Shown here one piece after another: positions 58,965 to 64,000 of a stretch of 64,000 nt of DNA. The stretch comes from DATGPD01 sp031423015. Lineage in GTDB: Bacteria; Planctomycetota; UBA1135; UBA2386. The position numbers and the translations under genes are program-made. The DNA lies in contig JANPER010000164.1 in the NCBI GenBank assembly GCA_031423015.1, positions 1-64,000 of the forward strand. Direction: 5' to 3'. The notes below the pieces were generated by a model. That model ran no database searches. It had not been told where the DNA came from and saw nothing but the letters and a program-made list of their open reading frames with translations. The stretch's first letter is position 1; each line of letters starts with the position of its first letter.

Positions 58965-61727
58965 TCACAGCGAGCGCACACGCCGAGCCACGCGCACGCC
59001 GAGGTTGATGTCGCGCGTGCTGGCCAAGTCGAAGAAGCGGTAGGCCGACCGAGCGGCGCTGGCAGGGAAAGCAAAGCTCCCGCCGCGGCTGACTCGACGC
59101 TCGTTGTTGGCGTGCTGGTGCAGGCCGTCGCCTTCGCGCCGCGCGGACTCGTAGCTGCCGCTGCTGTCCTGGCACCACTCCCACACGTTGCCGTGCATGT
59201 CGAACAGGCCGAACGCGTTGGGCTTGAAGCTGCCGACCGGCGCATGCACCACGAAGCCGTCGTCGAAGTCGGGCTCGATCGTCCACTGCGTGCCCGCCTT
59301 CTGCGACGCTAGGTCAGCGAGGTTGGCGTAGCCGCGCAGCGCCGCGGGTTCGCTGCCGGTGCTCCACGGTGTCGTCGTGCCGGCGCGACACGAGTACTCC
59401 CATTGCGCTTCGGTCGCCAGGTCGAGTCCGTGCCGACGCAGCAGCTCGCTGCAATCCTCCCAGCTCACGCTCTCGACCGGGTTCGTGGGCGTGATCTCGT
59501 GTGAGCGGCCCGGTTTCGTGCCGGCCTTGTACGCGCTGGGCTCGCCGCCTTCGCTCAGCCGTCGCCACTGCGCTTGCGTCATCTCGTGCTTGGCGAGAAA
59601 GAACGCGCCCAGATCCACGCTGCGGCACGGCTTCTCTTGCGGCGTCGCACCGGGATCGTGGTTTTGTGCGTCAGGCGCGTCGCTCTGCGCGCCCATCACG
59701 AACGACCCAGGGGGAATCAGCACGAACACGAGGCCCGAGTCTTCGGTGATCTCGAGCTGGCGCGTCTCGGGGCTGCGCTGCGGGGTCGACTTGCCCGGCG
59801 TGCCCGACCGGAGATGCACGAACTCCCAGAGCCCGGAGGAAGGGTCGCGCCGCAGCGGCACGAGGTCGAGCTGCGGTTGCATGCGCAGGCCGCGATAGAT
59901 CGGCAGCTCAGCGATGTCGGCGATCGCGGCCGCCCACTCGCGCGCGTACTTGTCCACAGTCTCGGCCTGCACGGCCTCGGCCCACTGCAGACGCCGCTCG
60001 ACCGCCGCGAGCTGGCCCGTACCCGCCGCGCAGAACGCGCGCAGGTCGTCGATCAGCCGCGCGAGCGTGTCGTACAGGAACTGATCCGACTTCACCGCGA
60101 AGCGCGGGCCGTGTTCTTGGCTCGCCGGCTGCGACGGGGTAGCTGCCGACACGGCGCGACCGCGCAGCTCGGTCAGCGTCGACTCCAACTTGGGCAGCGC
60201 CGCGGCCAGCGGGCGCGCCTGGTTGTCCAGCCAGTCGCGCATGGCCCGCGCGCGTTCCGGCCACGCGGGATACAGATCGACTTCAGCCGCGATCGCCTCG
60301 CGCAGTTTGACGACGTTGGCCAGCAGGTCGTAGTCGTCGAGCGCACGCCGCAGGGCGAGAGCTTTGTCGTCGGCTTCGGTACGCGCGGCGCGTTCGAGTT
60401 CCTGAGAACGTCGCGACTCGGCCGCGCGCTGATCCGCCAGCTCGCGCGCCCCGCGCTCCCCGTCTTGTGCCTGACGTGCCTGGTCGGCGGCTTGCTCCGC
60501 GCGCACGCGCTGGCCGTCGGCGTCGCGCCAAAAGACCAGCGAGACGACCAACGCGATGGCGACCACCCCGCCCACCGCGACCGCCAGCTTCTGCGTCCGC
60601 TTGGCAGCGCGCGTGCGCACGCGCGCTTCCTGCAGGTTCTGCTCGACCGCGCTCAGATGCTTCTCCAGCCGCGTCGCAACCTCGGCGGCGCTGGCCGGAC
60701 GATCCTTGGGTGCCGGCGACAGACACGCGCGCGCCAGCGTGACGACCGCTTCGTCGGCGCCGCAGCGTTGCAACCGCTGATGCGCGTCTTCCAGCTCGCC
60801 GCGCGCCGCCTTGCGGATCGTGTCGATCGTGTCGCCCACGTACGCTGGTTGCCCCGTGAGGATCTCGCACAGGATCGAGCCGAGCGCGAACACGTCCGAC
60901 CGTTCGTCCATGCTCTCGACTTGCCCGAGCGCTTGCTCCGGCGGCATGTAGGCCGGGGTGCCCATGACCGACCCCACGAGCGACTTGGTGCCGTGCTCGC
61001 CGCTGCGCACCGTCTCGATGATGCTGACGTCGGGCTTGCTTGGTTTGTGTTTGGCGCGCTTCTCGTCGGCGACGCCGCCGACGTGCAGCACCTTGCCCAT
61101 CCCCCAGTCGACCACCTGCACTTCGCCGAAGGCGCCGATCATCACGTTGGCGGGCTTGAGGTCGCGGTGGACGACGCCGCGCGCGTGCGCGTAGGCCATC
61201 GTCTGACACATCTGCAAGAAGACGCCGAGAAAGCGCATGCGCCCGGTCGCCGGATCGGCGCGCTCCGCCAACAGCGCCGCCAGCGTTCGCCCCTTGACCA
61301 GCTTCATCGCGAAGTACGGCTTGCCCCCCTCGAGCCCGAGGTCGTAGACCGGCACGACGCCTGGGTGCTGGAGTTGGCCACCGATCTGCGCCTCCTCGAC
61401 GAAGCGTTGCAGAAGGTCCGGGTCGTCGCGGTACTTGTCGTGCAAGAACTTGAGCGCGACCTCGCGGCCGAGGTCGGCATCGAGCCCCTTGAACACCGTG
61501 CCGACGCCGCCGCGCGCGAGTTCGCCCTGCACGTAGTACTTGCCCGCGCGGTTGCTGACCCCTTGCCGCTCGGCGGTGCGTGGTAAGTGGATGGGGCTCG
61601 GCCCGGTCGACTCGTCGCGCAGCTGCACCCGCGGCCGGATCCCGGCGCGGGCGTGCAACACGTCGAGGACGGAGTCGCCCGGATTCGGACGCGCGGGATC
61701 GGGGGTTGGTGCGGCGGGGTCGTTCAT
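58965..61727 (-). CDS. Ser/Thr protein kinase fused to a SUMF1-like domain
   Basis: This 920-residue protein has a cytoplasmic kinase (about 65-350) with GELARGGVGTVFKG, VALKFL, VHRDLKPANV, VVDWGMGK (DWG for DFG) and MPPEQA. A transmembrane helix (about 385-405) and a coiled-coil region (about 410-490) follow, then an extracytoplasmic formylglycine-generating-enzyme-like domain (about 690-920: GSFVMGAQSDAPD, HEMTQAQWRRL, HGNVWEWCQD, RGGSFAFPASAARSAYR). The two catalytic cysteines of true FGEs (GGSFLCHxSYC) are replaced, so this domain is probably a sensor or lectin-like module. The ATG at 61727 removes 163 residues of unrelated upstream frame. Confidence 0.9.
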   Translation of the reverse strand: MNDPAAPTPDPARPNPGDSVLDVLHARAGIRPRVQLRDESTGPSPIHLPRTAERQGVSNRAGKYYVQGELARGGVGTVFKGLDADLGREVALKFLHDKYRDDPDLLQRFVEEAQIGGQLQHPGVVPVYDLGLEGGKPYFAMKLVKGRTLAALLAERADPATGRMRFLGVFLQMCQTMAYAHARGVVHRDLKPANVMIGAFGEVQVVDWGMGKVLHVGGVADEKRAKHKPSKPDVSIIETVRSGEHGTKSLVGSVMGTPAYMPPEQALGQVESMDERSDVFALGSILCEILTGQPAYVGDTIDTIRKAARGELEDAHQRLQRCGADEAVVTLARACLSPAPKDRPASAAEVATRLEKHLSAVEQNLQEARVRTRAAKRTQKLAVAVGGVVAIALVVSLVFWRDADGQRVRAEQAADQARQAQDGERGARELADQRAAESRRSQELERAARTEADDKALALRRALDDYDLLANVVKLREAIAAEVDLYPAWPERARAMRDWLDNQARPLAAALPKLESTLTELRGRAVSAATPSQPASQEHGPRFAVKSDQFLYDTLARLIDDLRAFCAAGTGQLAAVERRLQWAEAVQAETVDKYAREWAAAIADIAELPIYRGLRMQPQLDLVPLRRDPSSGLWEFVHLRSGTPGKSTPQRSPETRQLEITEDSGLVFVLIPPGSFVMGAQSDAPDAQNHDPGATPQEKPCRSVDLGAFFLAKHEMTQAQWRRLSEGGEPSAYKAGTKPGRSHEITPTNPVESVSWEDCSELLRRHGLDLATEAQWEYSCRAGTTTPWSTGSEPAALRGYANLADLASQKAGTQWTIEPDFDDGFVVHAPVGSFKPNAFGLFDMHGNVWEWCQDSSGSYESARREGDGLHQHANNERRVSRGGSFAFPASAARSAYRFFDLASTRDINLGVRVARRVRSL

Positions 61728-61832
61728 GGCGGCTAGCGGCGCCGAGCGGTGCAGCCTACGAGCCGTGCAGCCTACTCGTCGCAGGTAGCGACGATTCCGC
61801 GCCGTCGCCCTCCGCGATAGCGTGCCGGCGCG

Positions 61833-62702
61833 ATGACCGAGCGCCTTGCCGTCGAAACCCCTGGGCCCCTGCTCGCCTTCCTCGAGCAACGGCTCGCTGG
61901 TTGGGGCAGGAACACGCTGAAGCAGCGACTCCGGCTCGGCTGCGTGCTCGTCAACGGCACCGCCGCCACGCGCCACGACCAACCTCTGCGTCCGGGCGAT
62001 GCGGTCCAGGTAGTGGCGCGCGGCGCCGCGCCCGCAGACGCGACGGGCCCACCCGGATTGCCGTTCCTGTATCTCGACGCTGAGCTGGTCGCCGTCGACA
62101 AGCCGGCCGGACTGCTGTCGGTGTCCACCGACCAAGAGCGTGAGCGCACGGCCTTGGCCACCGTCCGCCAGTGGCTGGAGCGGCCGGGACGCGACGCGCC
62201 GGTGTGGCCCGTGCATCGCCTCGATCGCGAGACGTCTGGCGTGCTGCTGATCGCCCGCTCACGGCCGGCCAAAGAAACCGTGCAGGCGGCGTGGGACACG
62301 AGCAGGAAGGTCTACCTCGCCGTCGTCGACGGTCGGCCCGAACCAGACCACGGCGTGGTCGACCAACCACTCTGGGAAGACGACCACCTGAACGTGCACG
62401 TCGGTGCACACGCACGCGCGCGGCCGGCGCAGACTCGCTACCGCACGCTCGAGGTCACCGGGGGCCGCGCGTTGCTCGAAGTCGAACTCGACACCGGACG
62501 CCGCCACCAGATCCGCGCCCACCTCGCGTGGCTTGGCCACGCAGTGGTCGGCGACCCGCGTTACGGAACGTCCGCGCCACGCATGGGGCTGCACGCGTGC
62601 CGACTCGAGATCGATCATCCGCGCGACGGCCGTCGGCTCGTGCTGGAGGCGCCACCGCCGGCTGGGTTCCGCGCGCTGCTGCATCGCGCGCGAAAAGATT
62701 GA
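61833..62702 (+). CDS. RluA-family pseudouridine synthase
   Basis: This 289-residue enzyme has an S4-like N-terminal RNA-binding part (about 12-62: LLAFLEQRLAGWGRNTLKQRLRLG, quoted in part) and the RluA catalytic domain: AVDKPAGLLSV, VHRLDRETSGVLLIA (catalytic Asp131), KVYLAVVDG and VELDTGRRHQIRAHLAWLGHAVVGD. It isomerises uridine in rRNA or tRNA; the exact site cannot be told. Its last 57 bp are nearly repeated at 63412-63468. The start is divergent from the kinase gene. Confidence 0.9.
   Translation: MTERLAVETPGPLLAFLEQRLAGWGRNTLKQRLRLGCVLVNGTAATRHDQPLRPGDAVQVVARGAAPADATGPPGLPFLYLDAELVAVDKPAGLLSVSTDQERERTALATVRQWLERPGRDAPVWPVHRLDRETSGVLLIARSRPAKETVQAAWDTSRKVYLAVVDGRPEPDHGVVDQPLWEDDHLNVHVGAHARARPAQTRYRTLEVTGGRALLEVELDTGRRHQIRAHLAWLGHAVVGDPRYGTSAPRMGLHACRLEIDHPRDGRRLVLEAPPPAGFRALLHRARKD
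62636..62692 (+). repeat. Direct repeat, copy 1 (3' end of pseudouridine synthase gene)
   Basis: This 57-bp segment encodes the last residues of the pseudouridine synthase (LVLEAPPPAGFRALLHRAR). It matches 63412-63468 at 54 of 57 bases; the differences are at 62654, 62683 and 62684. The copies are 776 bp apart and flank the RelE/ParE module. Confidence 0.9.
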
Positions 62703-62787
62703 CCGAGCGTGAACGTGGGCAGGAGCACCCGGACTACGGCGCAGCCCGCCGCACTCGCAGAGGAAGACGTCGATGTGGACACGCTCG

Positions 62788-63093
62788 TCAGCCGATCGTC
62801 CGTTGCTTCCAATAGCCTGGCCGCCGATACGCGTGCGCGACGGCGACAATCCAAATGTGGCCGGCGGCTTCGCGGTAGATCAACAGATAGGGGAACCGGC
62901 GCAATAGGAGCTTTCGATGCGCGAGGTCGTACTCTGGCCAACGGTTCGGCGCCTCGACGATGCATTCGACACCTTGCGCGACCAACGCCTCGAAGCGATC
63001 GGCGACAGCCGCGCTCCTTGCCGCATACCACGCATGCGCATCGATGTACTCTGCTGCCGCGTCTGGATGGAACCGGACGTCAGCGGTGGCCAC
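62788..63093 (-). CDS. RelE/ParE-family toxin
   Basis: This 101-residue protein has the ParE pattern: VRFHPDAAAEYIDAHAWYAARSAAVADRFEALV, read here as the two N-terminal helices, followed by RWPEYDLAHRKLLLRRFPYLLIYREA and IWIVAVAHAYRRPGYWKQR. The 'RRfPy.liYr....i.ivAvaH..R.pgyW..R' ending is typical of ParE/RelE toxins paired with addiction-module antitoxins. Its start overlaps the antitoxin gene by 14 bp. It inhibits either gyrase or translation; which one is unclear. Confidence 0.92.
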   Translation of the reverse strand: MATADVRFHPDAAAEYIDAHAWYAARSAAVADRFEALVAQGVECIVEAPNRWPEYDLAHRKLLLRRFPYLLIYREAAGHIWIVAVAHAYRRPGYWKQRTIG

Positions 63094-63319
63094 GATTCTT
63101 GCGAGCGGCCGCGTCCCTCACTTCGGACCAGGGGATCGGCTGTACGAGCCCCTGGTCGATCTCGCGACTGCGCCGCTCGATCTCCCTGGCCCATTCCTCC
63201 GCCGCGTCGGCGTCGGCGTCACGATCGGAGGTAGCGAGGATACGTTCCGCGAGCCGGATGCGGTCGGCTTCGGGCAGCCGCATCGCTTCCTCCAGCAGCT
63301 TGTCGACCTGCGTCGTCAT
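63080..63319 (-). CDS. Addiction-module antitoxin
   Basis: This 79-residue protein begins MTTQVDKLLEEAMRLPEADR, followed by IRLAERILATSD and EEWAREIERRSREIDQG, then IPWSEVRDAA at the C-terminus. This is the TIGR02574-type antitoxin pattern ('ll.eAl.Lp..eR..La..L...w..Ei..R..e...G....i...ev'), the usual partner of this ParE subgroup. An in-frame ATG at 63349 would add ten residues. It is transcribed first in the pair. Confidence 0.9.
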   Translation of the reverse strand: MTTQVDKLLEEAMRLPEADRIRLAERILATSDRDADADAAEEWAREIERRSREIDQGLVQPIPWSEVRDAAARKNRGHR

Positions 63320-63411
63320 CGGGTGGTCGGAGTTCACGTGGCTCAGCATACCTGGCCAGCTTACGAGACGGTGCCCGAGCGATGAGATGCCCGCGACCCG
63401 TGAGGACTTCC

Positions 63412-63468
63412 GCTCGTGCTGGAGGCGCCGCCGCCGGCTGGGTTCCGCGCGCTGCTGCCGCGCGCGCG
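63412..63468 (+). repeat. Direct repeat, copy 2 (remnant of pseudouridine synthase 3' end)
   Basis: This copy keeps the reading frame of the synthase C-terminus (LVLEAPPPAGFRALLPRAR) and ends in a TAG at 63469-63471, two bases before the ATG of the next gene. It looks like the older 3' end of the synthase gene, separated from its body by the toxin-antitoxin insertion. Confidence 0.85.
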
Positions 63469-63473
63469 CTAGC

Positions 63474-64000
63474 ATGTCCCGCGTGCATCGCCGTCTCGCC
63501 GCAGCCTTCGCCACCGTTTGCCTCCTTGGGCCGACCGCGGCGCAAACTCCTCTTTCGACCCTCCCCGCGGGCTTCGACAGCGTGCTCGTCGTCCGCGACG
63601 TGCTGCCATCCCTTCAGGCAGCCCTCGAGTCCGAAGCCTTGCAAACGGCGCTCATCGAGTTGCCGTTCTTGAGCGACCGGCTCGCGGGCGCTGGCGTGAA
63701 CGTAGAGGTACTGCGCGCGGCACTGCATTTGTACGAACGCCAGATCCCGCGCGAAGTGGTCGTTGCAGCGCCGCCGCAGGCGATCACGGCCGTCGCTCAC
63801 CTCTGGGGCGCGTTCATGGCTCTGGTGGTTTTGAGTACCGACACCGACGACGACGTGGTGGCTGACCGGCTGGAGGCTCATGTCACTGCCCTCGCCGATC
63901 TGATGCTCGTCGGACACGTGCGCCTGCGAGACGAAGCGACGGCGAAGCGGTGGTTCGGTTTGGTGACCGACACCCTCGACGCTTTGCCTGTCGACGACGC
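63474..64000 (+). CDS. Secreted protein, cut by the right edge
   Basis: The frame is open from the ATG at 63474 to the window end, giving 175 residues of an incomplete protein. It has a signal peptide (LAAAFATVCLLGPTAAQ, cleavage near residue 24), then a mature part starting TPLSTLPAGFDSVLVVRDVLP with helices such as LHLYERQIPREVVVAA and an Asp-rich loop TDTDDDVVADRL. It may belong to planctomycete secreted proteins that assess or bind substrates, but I recognise no family. It follows the second direct repeat by 5 bp. Confidence 0.65.
   Translation, partial: MSRVHRRLAAAFATVCLLGPTAAQTPLSTLPAGFDSVLVVRDVLPSLQAALESEALQTALIELPFLSDRLAGAGVNVEVLRAALHLYERQIPREVVVAAPPQAITAVAHLWGAFMALVVLSTDTDDDVVADRLEAHVTALADLMLVGHVRLRDEATAKRWFGLVTDTLDALPVDD

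Noticed and set aside
58965..59700. The SUMF1-like domain as the activator of the sulfatase in this window
   Set aside because: The two catalytic cysteines are absent from its GGSF motif and the domain is tethered to a kinase.
59574..61586. Long plus-strand frame (670 codons) opposite the kinase gene
   Set aside because: It lacks any motif and lies within the well-supported kinase/SUMF gene; antisense frames of this length are common at this GC content.
62788..63319. RelE/antitoxin pair as part of a defence island with the CRISPR locus
   Set aside because: It is more than 50 kb from the CRISPR locus with housekeeping genes in between; no link is visible.

Overview
The window is high-GC bacterial DNA with densely packed, often overlapping genes (GTGA/ATGA stop-start overlaps are common) and few Shine-Dalgarno sites. 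The gene order glmU-prs-rplY-pth-rpsF-rpsR-rplI, the cluster secG-yicC-gmk-coaC, a sulfatase, an ECF sigma factor, a Ser/Thr kinase fused to a sulfatase-modifying-factor domain, and many secreted proteins with carboxypeptidase-regulatory-like repeats together suggest a member of Planctomycetota. This is inference from gene content; there is no rRNA in the window and I found no tRNA.

Layout. 1-10654: a type I-G (formerly I-U) CRISPR-Cas locus. A nine-repeat array running off the left edge is read leftward from a leader beside cas2 and a cas4-cas1 fusion (minus strand). A DUF222/HNH endonuclease gene and a plus-strand effector operon, cas3-cas8(csb3)-cas7(csb1)-cas5/6(csb2), follow. 10741-12584: Rieske protein and a cytochrome b with a C-terminal cytochrome c domain. 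12627-22366: a long minus-strand housekeeping run (glmU, prs, rplY, pth, rpsF, rpsR, rplI, rimO, pgsA, pgpA, a SpoIIE-type phosphatase, a MazG-like protein), interrupted between pth and rpsF by a plus-strand Phd/PIN toxin-antitoxin pair. 22552-25347: pilin-like protein, KpsS-like capsule protein and an XRE regulator. 25595-34986: rsmJ facing a minus run secG-yicC-gmk-coaC-prmA, then a secreted cysteine-peptidase-like protein and an aroF-tpiA-sulfatase-ECF sigma run.

35157-49382: mostly envelope or secreted proteins: one gene whose apparent coding frame contains two in-frame TGA codons, four carboxypeptidase-regulatory-like proteins, a polytopic membrane protein, a DUF1444-like protein, and a HEAT-repeat protein whose N-terminus recalls vitellogenin-type lipid-transfer proteins. 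49712-64000: cysteine desulfurase, mutS, a VapBC-like pair, a membrane-anchored EEP phosphatase, several uncharacterised secreted proteins, a response regulator, the kinase/SUMF fusion, an RluA-family pseudouridine synthase, and a RelE/ParE module bounded by a 57-bp near-perfect duplication of the pseudouridine synthase gene's 3' end, followed by a secreted protein cut by the right edge.

Most notable: the I-G locus with an HNH nuclease between its two modules and an apparent palindromic operator at the cas3 promoter; the gene with two in-frame TGAs; the toxin-antitoxin cassette that seems to have inserted while preserving the 3' end of its host gene; and the bacterial lipid-transfer-like protein.
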